DNA from: Sipunculus nudus
Taxonomy: Eukaryota; Annelida; Sipuncula; Golfingiida; Sipunculidae
Direction: 5' to 3'
Length of the DNA: 64,000 nt
Assembly (NCBI GenBank): GCA_026874595.1
Contig: CM049317.1
Coordinates: 59,166,118-59,230,117 of the forward strand
Made by a program: the position numbers and the translations under genes. This document shows positions 12,745-23,824 of the stretch, piece after piece. Within the stretch, counting starts at the first letter, position 1; each line of letters starts with the position of its first letter. A model generated the notes under the pieces. That model saw only the letters and a program-made list of their open reading frames with translations. It made no database searches and was not told the origin of the DNA.

Positions 12745-13262
12745 GGATATTACAGGGCTTGAACCTTGTACATTGCTGTTTGATAGAAATCACAACTAGC
12801 AGTGCAAGCACCAGATATGTGCATGAAGAGATCGAGACTTGTATAGCTGAGACTTTAACTGTATGGTTATATAACTATGACTATAATCCTATACGGAAGG
12901 GTCTAATGCAGCCTAAAATATAATCGAATAATTTTATTCCTAAATCTCCCCATTGATATCCCTTAGCGTGGCCCTAAAATTTTGAATCAATGGTAAGCCT
13001 GTTGTTTTCAAAGTGCAGATAATGTAGCTAAAGTCAGGGTCACTTGGTGTGATGCGGAAGTTTGTTTTGACATCCATCCAAACTTCAGCATACAAAGGCT
13101 GATTCTACCGGTAAACTGCTGCGGATGCAGTTATTTGAAAAAAAAACCAATACATTACTTGCCTTGATGGCAGTTTCCTCCTGTTGGGGTTACAGTTGTA
13201 GAAGACACTGGACAAACAGCTATTAACAGAATCCAAAGGAAGGCCTGATCACCAAGCGCCAT
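5447..13262 (-). CDS. Single-pass membrane protein with tyrosine-motif tail, adaptor-like (3 exons, complete)
   Basis: Exons (minus): 13262-13163, 11348-11258, 5900-5447, giving 214 residues with matching phases (1, then 2). Residues 1-20 are a signal peptide starting at an ATG in a good context (AAAATGG). Residues 21-39 form a tiny ectodomain with one Cys (31). Residues 40-62 are the only membrane span, with polar Asn52, Thr54 and Thr55. A basic stretch (KKKIQEKEYQKRH) follows. The tail has Tyr73, 114, 146 (TYATV), 167/169 (YVYAQV), 185 (YGSV) and 211 (NPVYSVI), plus proline-rich PPAPP. YxxV/I and NPxY motifs are known docking sites for SH2 and PTB proteins, so a signalling-adaptor or small-receptor role is inferred; spacing is not that of an ITAM. 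Intron 1 uses a GC donor (CAAG/GCAAGT) and a normal AG acceptor; intron 2 is GT-AG. Transcription evidence is lacking, and upstream or alternative exons cannot be excluded. I do not recognise the family. Confidence 0.75.
6385..9600 (-). mobile_element. Decayed L1/Tx1-like LINE in intron 2 of the membrane-protein gene
   Basis: Fragments in order on the minus strand match the better copy at 13.7-18.8 kb. The end of ORF1 is near 9600-9420. Endonuclease remnants lie at 9280-8740 (GGDFSVCL, then GPGLWKFN). Reverse transcriptase pieces include PGNDGLSKEF near 8200, preceded by a stop. The C-terminal part (6917-6618) ends MLYKLTLYIGKG, against ITYKMTLYQNRG in the other copy. Many stops and frameshifts show it is old and inactive. 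The exact 3' end is unclear. Confidence 0.75.
9601..10714. other. Unassigned intronic sequence
   Basis: It lies inside intron 2 of the membrane-protein gene. Short open frames on the minus strand (10149-9754) have no recognisable domain and no splice context. A (C)n run sits at 10326-10338. Nothing else is supported. Confidence 0.4.
10715..10965 (+). mobile_element. SINE family S1, copy 1 (head missing)
   Basis: It shares GGGTGAGCGCTCTGCATG, GGGAAGGCCGTGTCCAATGG, TTTCACTCAC, CGAGTG, GTGCAGTAGT and GGAAGAGTGT with the copies at 39112 and 48362. The tRNA-like head is not recognisable in this copy. Confidence 0.65.
11450..11790. repeat. Local duplication, left copy
   Basis: About 330 bp nearly identical to 11845-12200, starting AGCTGTGGGAGCTATAGCTC and running to GCTAGTAACACTGCGACA. 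A (G)n tract precedes the left copy at 11428-11448, and a (C)n(A)n tract (11795-11831) separates the two copies. Differences are few small indels, so the duplication is recent. It lies in intron 1 of the membrane-protein gene. Confidence 0.9.
11845..12200. repeat. Local duplication, right copy
   Basis: Nearly identical partner of 11450-11790, with small insertions such as GGTGACTAA near 12131. No coding potential is seen. Confidence 0.9.
12205..12372. mobile_element. Interspersed element with long inverted ends, copy C (partial)
   Basis: It begins AGGAATGCAAGCCTCCACCA and matches the start of 49015-49340 (ATGCAAGCCTC, TTTGCAT, GTGACTGTACATTT). Its first 55 bases are the complement of the end of the copy at 190-470. 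It is truncated at the (GA)n tract. Confidence 0.5.
12374..12416. repeat. (GA)n microsatellite
   Basis: Uninterrupted GA dinucleotides. The Arg-Glu reading frame across it is not a gene. Confidence 0.95.
12687..12742. repeat. (AT)n microsatellite
   Basis: Uninterrupted AT dinucleotides inside intron 1 of the membrane-protein gene. Confidence 0.95.
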
Positions 13263-13642
13263 TTTCAGTTTCTGAGCCGTTTTGTGGAATGTCACGAGGC
13301 CTGCGCGGTTATACAATAGATTATTATTATTTTATCCGTGTTATCATTAATGTATAAAACAGTACGGACGCTTTGTTTTCACTTGCCTGACACGTGTATT
13401 ATATATAGATATATACAGGGCTGAAATCAGTGGTGAAATACCAGCATTTGAAGACGGTTCTCGTAGAGGGCTATAAAATCTGCTTTACGCAGAAAAAGCT
13501 GCCAAGCGGGAACCCAAATTCAGTGGACATTTCATATAATATCGAGCTCTGATCGATAAACCGGTTGTGTGGTCAGTGACGCCATTATTTATAATCCATA
13601 ATACAAGGAGAGGAGTGTCACATTTTGACAGGAGAGGCACAG

Positions 13643-13668
13643 ATATATATATATATATATATATATAG
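13643..13668. repeat. (AT)n tract at the 5' junction of a LINE
   Basis: AT dinucleotides directly abut the inverted endonuclease segment of the LINE. The same type of tract abuts its poly(A) end at 18786. Confidence 0.95.
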
Positions 13669-15187
13669 TAACAATATAATCTTTCATCTTGCTTACATAC
13701 TCAGAGTCATTAACAAGGGAGCAGTTAAATTTCCAAAACAAAGGACCACGGTTCTCATCTTTCAAACTCTTTATAATAAGTTCCACAGCTGAATGATCTG
13801 TACCTACGCTAGTTTTAATGTTACATTCTGAAATAACTGGTTGTAAAGCAGAGGATACCAAGAAGAAGTCTAATCGTCGTTGTGTTAGTGGAGCCGATCG
13901 TCTCCATGTAAACCTGCTCAGTTGTGGATTACGAATCCTCCAAACATCACACACATCTAACGCTTCCATAAAATTCTCAATTGTCTTGTACTTTAAACTA
14001 AGATTACCTCCATACGCATCTTCTTTAGCAAAGCAAAAGTTGAAATCCCCTCTCCAAATTATATGTGTGTTTTCATCAAGTTCAAAATATTCAACAACCA
14101 TCCTGTAGATTCCCTTATAACATAAAATTTGTTCTGTTTCAGTATTTGGTCCATATACATTAATCAATAAAAACTGCGATCCTTGGATAATACAATGCAG
14201 CATGACATATCTTCCATCTGGGTCAATTTTACTTTTTATTAACGAGAATTCAAGATTAGAACCAACTAAAGTGAGTGTACCTTTTGATTTATTTGTCCCA
14301 TGAGAAAAGTAAGAGTGACCCCTCTATTGATGTTTCCAAACCTGTTCACACTTAGCATCAGAATGGGACTCTTGAATGAAACAAATACCTTTATCCATGT
14401 CATGTTTATAACACCAGTTAAATAGTTTTCTTCTTTTTACATAATTCCTAATTCCATTTGCATTAATACTTATCACTTTAAAATCTAAATATATATCTTT
14501 TTCTGAAGTTTTAACCGTCACTTTACTACAAAATGTGTAATTATATATAATGTCAATGAAATCAAATCCAAGAGAATGAACTGACATTTGCATGTACTCA
14601 CGTGAAAATCTATTTTAATATATACTGCTGCATACTTATTATCGAACATCATATATAAAATAACCATTGTGTGTCCTTGTTTAGTTATATATACATCTGT
14701 TGTAGATATAATGTATAGTACACAGATACCTAAATAAAGATGTTTGAACAATGAACACTGATTTAAGAGACACAGATGCCTAACATAAAACATAAAGACA
14801 AAATATGAAAAACAAAGTGGTATATCTGACATAGTGGTACCTAACCAAGGACCTAAATAAGACCTGGACCAGTTCACCTGAATCATTTGTATTCATATAC
14901 ATTTAACATATTATAAAAAATCTAAAGTTTTTCTTCATCCCCCTTTTGGTATCACATCATAAATTTTTAACTGAAAAGAATTCTGTCTGATCTACTTTGT
15001 TTTCAATACATCATCCAACTGTTGACCATACTTTACAGTGAAAATCTTATCTTTATGATCTTTGACAAATACCTTTCCATTCCATGTCCATGCATCTTTT
15101 AATCTTTTATCATTTTTCACTCTGTTGTAAAGCTTTTGCATTTCCATACACATGTCATCCATTAATGTAACTCCATTAAAAAAGAAG
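13669..15187 (-). mobile_element. Inverted 5' half of an L1/Tx1-like LINE: ORF1 end and AP endonuclease
   Basis: Minus strand, 15187 downwards: the ORF1 C-terminus (RVKNDKRLKDAWTWNG, stop near 14988), a spacer, then an endonuclease frame from about 14593 to 13676. Endonuclease landmarks are VISINANGIRN, QESHSD, LINVYGPN, WRGDFNF, RLDFFLVS and TDHSAV, matching the AP-like endonuclease of L1-group ORF2. One in-frame TAG (after VWKHQ, about 14328) interrupts it. The segment ends at the point where the reverse transcriptase segment on the other strand continues the same ORF2, so it is the inverted half of a single insertion. Confidence 0.85.
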
Positions 15188-18100
15188 CGGATCAGATGTC
15201 CCTGGATGCTCGCAGAAAATGGGAATACTTAAAATGCAGTGTCAGAAAGTTTACTATAAATTATTCAAAGAAAATGAACAAAACGTTCAAAGATCATTAC
15301 CAGTCACTTGAAAAAGAGGTACAACGATTAGAAAACATAATAGATAAACATCCTAATGAAGTAAACCTCAAGAATTATGAAAAACTGAAGAAAGAATTGG
15401 AAGTCTGTTATGACAAAATTACAGAAGGCATTATAATACGATCTCGGGCTCAATGGTTTGAGCATGGTGAGTGTAATAGTAAATATTTTGTAAACCTTGA
15501 AAAAAGAAACAAGAATAAATCATGTATTAGGAAGTTGATAGAAAACGGCAAGGAACTTAAAAATCAAAAGGATATATTATTACATATTAATAAGTTCTAT
15601 TCTGATAGATTTAAAGGACAAACAGGTAAAAATCAAGAGGAATGTGATGACTGGTTAAATAGCATAGACAATTTGACAGTATTAGAGACAGATGATGCCT
15701 TACTGTGTGAAGGTATGGTGACAATGAACTCTGTATATAAAGCTTTGAAAGCTATGGGTAATAGTAAGACACCGGGAAATGATGGTCTTAGTAAGGAGTT
15801 TTATTTATATTTTTTCAGTGTATTAGGTAAAGAATTGACAACTTGTCTTAATGAATGTTTTAATGTTGGAGAGTTAACAACAAGTCAAAAACAAAATGTA
15901 ATTTCTCTGATAGAAAAACCAGGGAAGGATGTCAGACTCATACAGTCATGGCGTCCTATAAGTCTAATAAATGTGGACACTAAGGTGTTGAGTAAGATAT
16001 TAGTGGCTCGTTTGAGTAAAGTTATAGACAAATTGATTCATGTAGATCAAAATGCTTTTGTTCCTGGGAGATATATTGGAAACTCAGTTCGCCTAATTTC
16101 TGATATGAATGAATATTGTAATATTGAAAACAAGTATGGAATATTATTTGGTGCAGATTTTGCAGCAGCATTTGATTCTGTTGATCACACTTTTGTAATT
16201 TCTGTATTGAAACGTTTTGGATTTGGACCTATGTTTATAAACTGGATTAAGTTGATACACACAGGGTCACAAAGTTGTGTTTTGAATAATGGATTTTCAA
16301 CTAATTATTTCCCTTTATCTAGAGGAACGAAACAAGGTGACCCAATATCTCCATACCTATTTATGCTGGTCATTGAAGTATTATTGCATATGGTTAGAGC
16401 AGAGGGAAGGGTAAAAGGTTTAATGATTGGCAACAAGGAAGTAAAACTGACAGCCTTTGCTGATGATATTACATTTTTCTTGTCTGATGTGGATTCATTT
16501 AAATCACTTATAAATATTCTGAAAACATTTGGTGAGTTCTCTACAATGCATGTTAATTATGATAAATCGGAAGCTGCCTGGCTTGGTGCATGGAAAAGGA
16601 AGAATGAAAAGCCAATGAATTGCAAATGGGTCAACCTTACTGTTACAGCCATGAAAATACTTGGTATATGGTATACATACAATAACGATTTAAATAAAAA
16701 GCTTAATTTTCATTCAGTGGAAGAAAAACTGAAGGTGGTGCTCAATATCTGGTCTAGCAGGAATATTTGGTCGCAATGAAATATGTAGAACTTTGGCTTT
16801 GCCAAAAATTTTATATGTGTGTAACATGCATGTGCATTCCACCTGCAGGATTTATTGAAAATGTTAAAATGCATTTGAAGCAATTTTTGTGGAAAAGCAA
16901 GAGACCAAAGATTAAATATGATACTCTCATTGGATCTTATGATATGGGAGGAATAAAATTTTCTGAAGTGCATACAAAGTTAAAAACATAGAGTATTATG
17001 TGGATTAGACGATTGATAGATGGAAAAGATATGCCATGGAAATATGTTTCACAACATTATTTATACCCTTTGGGAGGCACTTGCTCAATAACTACTAATT
17101 TTGATGTGACAAGAATACCCAGAAAGCTACCAGTGTTTTATAAAAACTGTTTAAAAGAGTGGTCACATTTTGTTAATAGAAATCGAATATCGGTAAAAGA
17201 AGTTAGATTGCAACCACTATGGAATAACTATTATTTAAAGGTCAACAATACATCTTTTTTCTACAGATATTTTGACAACTTGGGTATAAGGAGAGTACAA
17301 GATTTTTTAAATAATACTGGTAAAGTCTGCACATGGCAAGAGATTAAAACTAGATACCCGGCATTATCAAGTAATACATATCTGTCGTGGAGGTCTATAA
17401 TAAGTGCAATACCAAAAGAGTGGATTAGTTTGTGTATGTCGACACCAAGCGAAAAAACAAATGACAGAGAAAGTAGGGAGGACAGATTGGTTACTTTGGC
17501 AGGAATAAAGGGATTATCAGATATTACATCTTACTGGGTATATAATGTTTTGATCAGTCAGAGAACCACCACGCCAACTACTCTGGTTAATTGGTTAGAT
17601 ATTACAGGATTACATAGTTATGAAGATTTTAAACAGTTTTATTATACAGTACATAAAGTTTCTCTGGATATGTATAGCAGAGAGTTTCAGTTCAACATCA
17701 TACATAATTATTTACCAGTAAACTACTGGCTATTTAAGTGGAAACTTGTTGGCAGTCCACAGTGTTCATATTGTCACCTTTACGACGAAACAATTACACA
17801 CCTTTTTTATGAATGTTTTGTCTCTAGAAATTTATATCTTCAAATACAGCCTTGGATGAAATTATGCAATTCAAGTTTCCCAGACTATGAAATTACTGTA
17901 ATTCTGTTTGGAATGATTCCAATTCAGAAACATTTGTTGCCCAATCAACTGATTATTACATACAAAATGACTCTATATCAGAATAGAGGTTAAGAAAATA
18001 TTAACCTGTTCGAAAAATTCAGAAATAAGTTGATATACCTACAGAAAATAGAATATATTAGGCCAAAATAAAAAAAAGTATGGTTCTCAGGCACTTTTTT

Positions 18101-18780
18101 TCAGAAATCAATGCGGGCGGGCGGGTTTTTTATATTTAATTTTTTGGTATGTTTCGATAAAAATGTCAAATGATAAGGGAAAAGCATGATAATAACAGAT
18201 TTATTTTGCTAAACAAGTAAAAGAACTTCATAACAAAGGAAACTGTATGATTTTATCTCTTGAAAGAAATGTCCGAGCGGCTGCAGCTCATAATTGGTAA
18301 GTTTCTATTAAAAATCAAAATAAAAATGTTTGATGTGGGGATTTAAAATTGATGCGGGCGGTGCCTGAGAACCATACCTTTTATTTTTTTTTTTGGCCTT
18401 ATAGCTCAGAAAAAAGAGAAATTGTGTGTACATCTGAAAAAATGGGAAAAGCTACTCCCATATTTGTAGGAAAACATCACATACCAACTGATAATTACAT
18501 ATGTTAGATTAATTTACTTTGTTTTATCGACCTGTATTTAAAAAGAACTATGTAGAAAGAAATTAGAAATACTGATGTTTATGAATAGGTTAAACATTGT
18601 TCAAATGTAATGTAAGCACTGTTTATACTGATGCCTTGTGTTGTCTAATGTATGTAAACTGTTGAATGTATTGTCACATCTTCACTTTGTCTGTCATTGT
18701 TATGTAATGTTAAAGTTGTCTGTCATGTGTGATAATTTTTTGTATATATATGTTAGAAATGTCAATAAAAATATAAAAAA

Positions 18781-18785
<5 letters not shown>
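15188..18785 (+). mobile_element. 3' half of the L1/Tx1-like LINE: reverse transcriptase and C-terminal region
   Basis: The frame 15196-16779 encodes the RT domain. It shows GNSKTPGNDGLSKEF, SWRPISLINVDTKVLSK, QNAFVPGRYI, FGADFAAAFDSVDH, SRGTKQGDPISPYLF and the catalytic AFADDITFFL. The frame then shifts near 16770 (16767-16991), stops, and resumes at 16998-17993 with a zinc-knuckle-like CSYCHLYDETITHLFYEC. A Harbinger-like MITE splits the 3' region at 18061. The 3' end (AATAAAAATATAAAAAAAAA) is an A-rich tail at about 18765-18785, followed by (AT)n. The RT block is nearly intact, so the copy is fairly young but not functional as it stands. LINEs of this kind copy their RNA at a nicked target in the nucleus. 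Confidence 0.9.
18061..18398. mobile_element. PIF/Harbinger-like MITE, copy 2, nested in the LINE
   Basis: Ends GGCC...GTATGGTTCTCAGGCAC and GTGCCTGAGAACCATAC...GGCC are inverted repeats. TTA flanks both sides (18058-18060 and 18399-18401). It lies in the opposite orientation to copy 1 at 4644. It is non-coding. Its place inside the LINE shows it moved after the LINE inserted. Confidence 0.8.

Positions 18786-18837
<52 letters not shown>
18786..18837. repeat. (AT)n tract at the 3' junction of the LINE
   Basis: AT dinucleotides directly follow the A-rich tail. No gene is seen in 18840-19890; a 130-codon open frame at 19477-19869 has no supporting features. Confidence 0.95.
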
Positions 18838-18840
<3 letters not shown>

Positions 18841-19134
18841 CAACACGGATATGAAGACTGGTACTTTGATCACTGTATTTTTTCCGGGGGGGGGGGGATG
18901 AGTTACAGGAAGTTAATGTAAATGACCCGTATATACATGCATATACATCTATATAACCACAATATGGATATAATGGCTTATAAATATTGATAATTTGCGC
19001 TCTGCTTAATTGGGTCAATTGGGGCATCGAAGAGGTTATGGTTGCTTCATGAAGAATTTCAGAGAGATATTTTAATGCCATCACATGTAAAATATGAAGT
19101 AAAATGTACCGAGTTTGAAATCATAGAAATGTAT

Positions 19135-19165
<31 letters not shown>

Positions 19166-19899
19166 CACACAGTCACTAGACAGTATAACAGTGTTGACAA
19201 CAGCCAACTCTATATATTTTAAAGGGTTCCCTGGCTTCTTAGTGCCTTTTGGTTGGATTTCGAGGATAAATAAACTCAAAAGCCAGGATTCTGACTCCAT
19301 AATGATTCCTCACTGAATAGAAAACAAGCAGTTAATAATCTACATACCTAAGAGACCCTGAATTTAAAGGATGCTGGCTCTTCAGGTAAGAACAGCTAAA
19401 CCTGATAATCGGCTATGGTTGATATTGATATCTCACTTTCCCCAGAGTTGTCTATGAATTTTAGGGGAATTCAAGGATGTTTCATCATAGCAGAACAAGT
19501 TCCAAATATGTTTTAATCCATCTTAGAGTATCTTACTATCTACCGTTAGACTGTTGGCTTATCCTCGAAACCCTCCCTCCCCCTTGGGCATATTGGAGAC
19601 GGATATTATTGGAAAACTTGTCTATTGAGGTATTGAAATCAGGTTGTATGCAAATTGCCCGTGGTTGGTCAACCGGTGAGGGCGCTTTTTCATTATGGAC
19701 CCTAAATCCAATAAAAGTCCAATATATGGCATATTTAAAGACAATAGTAGGTGTTACAGCTCAAATAGACATACATACACATGGGGCCATTGGTAATGAG
19801 CACAGACTTGATTTTGTTAGCTATTGGTTATGTTTGCACCAAATTGCGATAGCACATTTTTATGTTTAAACTCTCAAACACATCATCCACATTAAATGG

Positions 19900-21957
19900 G
19901 GGAACTAACAAGTTTGTAAAATTTCCATCCATTTGTGATGGCATCTCAGGACACGGGTGACACGGGGGAGCTAACAAGTCCGTGATGTTTACATCCATAT
20001 GTGATGGCATCTCAGGACACAGGGGTGAGACAGGGGGAGCTAACAAGTCCGTGATGTTTACATCCATCTGTGATGGCATCTCGGGACACACGGGTGAGAC
20101 AGGGGGAGCTAGCAAGTCTTTGATGTTTACATCCATCTGTGATGGCATCTCAGGACACAGGGGTGAGACAGGGGGAGCTAACAAGTCTGTGATGTTTACA
20201 TCCATCTGTGATGGCATCTCAGGACACAGGGATGAGACAGGGGGAGCTAACAAGTCCCTGATGTTTACATCCATCTGTGATGGCATCCCAGGACACAGGG
20301 GTGAGACGGGGGAGCTAACAATTCTGTGATCTTTACATACATTTGTGATGGCATCTCAGGACACAGGGGTGAGACAGCGGGAACCAACAAGTCTGTGATG
20401 TTTACATCCATCTGTGATGGCATCTCAGGACACAGGGGTGAGATAGGGGGAACTCACAAGTCTGTGATGTTTACATCCATCTGTGATGGCATCTCAGGAC
20501 ACGGGTGAGACAGGGGGAGCTAACAAGTCTGTGATGTTTACATCCCTTTGTGATGGCATCTCAGGACACAGGGATGAGACGGGGGAGCTAACAAGTCTGT
20601 GATGTTTACATCCCTTTGTGATGGCATCTCAGGACACAAGGGTGAGACAGGGGGAGCTATCAAGACTGTGATGTTTACATCCATCTGTGATGGCATCTCA
20701 GGACACAGGGGTGAGACAGGGGGAGCTAACAAGTCCGTGATTTTTACATCCATCTGTGATGGCATCTCGGGACACAGGGGTGAGTCAGGGGGAGCTAACA
20801 AGTCTTTGATGTTTACATCCATCTGTGATGACATCTCAGGACACAGGGGTGAGACAGGGGGAGCTAACAAGTCTGTGACGTTTACATCCATCTGTGATGG
20901 CATCTCAGGACACAGGGGTGAGACAGGGGGAACTAACAAGTCTGTGATGTTTACATCCATTTGTGATGGCATCTCAGGACACAGGGGTGAGACAGCGGGA
21001 ACCAACAAGTCTGTGATGTTTACATCCATCTGTGATGGCATCTCAGGACACAGGGGTGAGACAGGGGGAATTCACAAGTCTGTGATGTTTACATCCATTT
21101 GTGATGGCATCTCAGGACACAGGGGTGAGACCTTGGGAGCTAACAAGTCTGTGATGTTTACATCCATCTGTGCTGGCATCTCAGGACACAGGGGTGAGAC
21201 AGGGGGAGCTAACAAGTCTGTGACGTTTACATCCATCGGTGATGGCATCTCAGGACACAGGGGTGAGACAGGGGGAACTAACAAGTCTGTGATGTTTACA
21301 TCCATCTGTGATGGCATCTCAGGACACAGGGGTGAGACAGGGGGAGCTAACAAGTCTTTGATGTTTACATCCATCTGTGATGGCATCTCAGGACACAGGG
21401 GTGAGACGGGGGAGCTAACAAGTCTGTGATCTTTACATACATTTGTGATGGCATCTCAGGACACAGGGGTGAGACAGCGGGAGCCAACAAGTCTGTGATG
21501 TTTACATCCATCTGTGATGGCATCTCAGGACACAGGGGTGAGACAGGGGGAATTCAAAAGTCTGTGATGTTTACATCCATTTGTGATGGCATCTCAAGAC
21601 ACAGGGGTGAGACCTTGGGAGCTAACAAGTCTGTGATGTTTACATCCATCTGTGCTGGCATATCAGGACACAGGGGTGAGACAGGGGGAGCTAACAAGTC
21701 TGTGATGTTTACATCCCTTTGTGATGGCATCTCAGGACACAGGGATGAGACGGGGGAGCTAACAAGTCTGTGATGTTTACATCCCTTTGTGATGGCATCT
21801 CAGGACACAAGGGTGAGACAGGGGGAGCTAACAAGTCTGTGATGTTTACATCCATCTGTGATGGCATCTCAGGACACAGGGGTGAGACAGGGGGAGCTAA
21901 CAAGCCTGTGATGTTTCCATCATTTGTGATGGCATCTCCGGATAGAGGGGTTAGACA
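19900..21957. repeat. 69-bp minisatellite, about 30 units
   Basis: The unit holds GATGTTTACATCC, TGTGATGGCATCTC, AGGACACAGG and GGAGCTAACAAGTC. Most units are 69 bp (23 codons); some are shortened by a few bases. Because the unit is a multiple of three and lacks stops, long frames stay open on both strands (up to 276 codons on plus, 167 on minus). No start context, splice sites or flanking coding sequence favour translation, so I treat it as a tandem repeat. Confidence 0.95.
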
Positions 21958-21999
21958 GAAGGATGTAACAATTAATTATATTTATATATTCCCAGTCAA

Positions 22000-22880
22000 G
22001 AAAATGAACTCACAGCGGACTCACAGTGAGCTCATATATGATCTCATGGTGTGAGGTCACAGGGAGCTCAATCTGTAACCACCTTTATACATTACAGTGA
22101 TCTCACGGTGTGAGTTCTCAGTGAGGTCACCGTGTGAGGTCACAGTGATCTCATATTGTGAGTTCTCAGTGAAGTCATGGTCTGTAATCACAATGATCTC
22201 ACAGTGTGAACTCACAGATGTTCTCATGGTAAGAGATCACAATAAGCTCAGTTTGTAACCATCTTTAGACATCACAGTGATTTCCTGGTATGAGTTCTCA
22301 GTGAGGTCACAGTGTGAGGCCACAGTGATCTCACTGAATGTGTTTTCATTAAGGTCATGGTCTGTGGTCACAGGGAGCTCACAGTGTGAGTTCTCAGTGA
22401 GGTCATGGTTTGTGGTCACAATGATCTCACAGTGTGAACTCACAGACGTTCTCATGGTAAGAGATCACAATGAGCTCAGTTTGTAACCATCTTTAGACAT
22501 CACAGTGATTTCCTGGTATGAGTTCTCAGTGAGGTCACAGTGTGAGGCCACAGTGATCTCACTGAATGTGTTTTCATTAAGGTCATGGTCTGTGGTCACA
22601 GTGATCTAACAATTTGATTTCTCAGCGAGGTAATTTCTTGGGATAACAGTGATCCCAATATGCGAGTCGGTGATAGCACGATCTCTCAAAGTCTCTTATC
22701 ATAGAGGTCATGTTCTTTGATGAAAGAAAGCCAACTTTGTGAGTGTCAGTGAGGTCATCCTGTGGGGTCACATTTGTATAGCAGAAGAGTCCAAATTAAT
22801 GTAACAGTGTGGAATCACAGGTAACTCACAGTATGGGAACACAGTGCAGCCAAAAGTGTGAGGTCACAGGTATCTATGTT
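22000..22880. repeat. Degenerate CTCACAGTG / CAGTGAGGTCA repeat array
   Basis: It is built from short alternating blocks such as GTGAGGTCACAGTGTGAG and GTGATCTCACAG. Many are imperfect palindromes. A longer repeat of about 230 bp is also visible (compare 22210-22400 with 22440-22600). It directly follows the 69-bp array. Confidence 0.85.
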
Positions 22881-23782
22881 ATATAATTATTTATCTTTTA
22901 AAGTTTTGCGTAGTTCACAGGGCTAAAAATATAAAAAAATATGCCCACTTTCAATGTGTTCTTAATAATTTCCAAACCCATGCATAGGATGCCAAATATT
23001 ACACACTTGCATTCTGCCCCGCCTTATGCTCACCCCCCCCCCCCCCCTCACCCCGCCTCTGCTGATTTTTCAGTCCGCATAAAGTTTTGCTCAAGCTATG
23101 GCTTCACCATGATGTCGTATGTGGATTCACAATTAACTTACATTGTAAAGTGTAATAATTTTCTGAGAAAGGGGATGAGCATCCATATGTCAGGCAAAAG
23201 TTATTAACACAAGTCATATGAAGAGCTGTGGATTCACTTTCTCTAGTCGAGAAATGCATGTATACTTTACAAACACAGAAGCCACATATCAGATTTCATA
23301 ACACATATGTATTTTATAATCCAGTAGAATACAGAAATGACAGAAAACAAATCACTTGTGTATAATATGTATTGATTCTTTAGAATACTTTTTTATATTT
23401 AAAAACTGATTTCTAATCATCAATCACAGTCAATTCGGATCAGGTGAGAGACACTGCTTGTCAAACTCCTATCATAGAATCCCAATTGAACTTCATGCAA
23501 CTTACAAATAAGCCTCGTTTAATGTTCTAAGTTCATTGAGTATAATATTTATAAAATGTATAATGATATAATAATATAATATTAAAAAAAATAATTATAT
23601 ACCAGGCTGAATAAACTGTACTTTAAGCACTACTAAATCCTAAATTACTAGATATGTTCATTCATCATAACACTATTGTGCATTCATATTCAATTGGGTG
23701 GCCACTATTAGTAACGATATAAGCTAGTACTCTTAACTACCAGAAACTCATATGATTAAATCAGCACATTTGATTGCCACAA

Positions 23783-23784
<2 letters not shown>

Positions 23785-23822
<38 letters not shown>
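23785..23822. repeat. (AT)n microsatellite
   Basis: Uninterrupted AT dinucleotides. 22900-23780 and 23830-24640 hold (C)n runs near 23034-23048 and 24018-24043 but no gene I can support. Confidence 0.95.

Positions 23823-23824
<2 letters not shown>

Noticed and set aside
13818-14108. A 96-codon plus-strand frame
   Set aside because: It is the antisense shadow of the LINE endonuclease.
19477-19869. A 130-codon open frame
   Set aside because: No recognisable motif, no splice or start context, and it sits between a LINE and a satellite.
20599-21429. A 276-codon gene in the 69-bp array
   Set aside because: Frames are open on both strands simply because the unit is 69 bp without stops, and neighbouring units break the frame by small indels.
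19900-21957. CRISPR-like array
   Set aside because: The 69-bp units are contiguous copies with no unique spacers, and the genome is eukaryotic.
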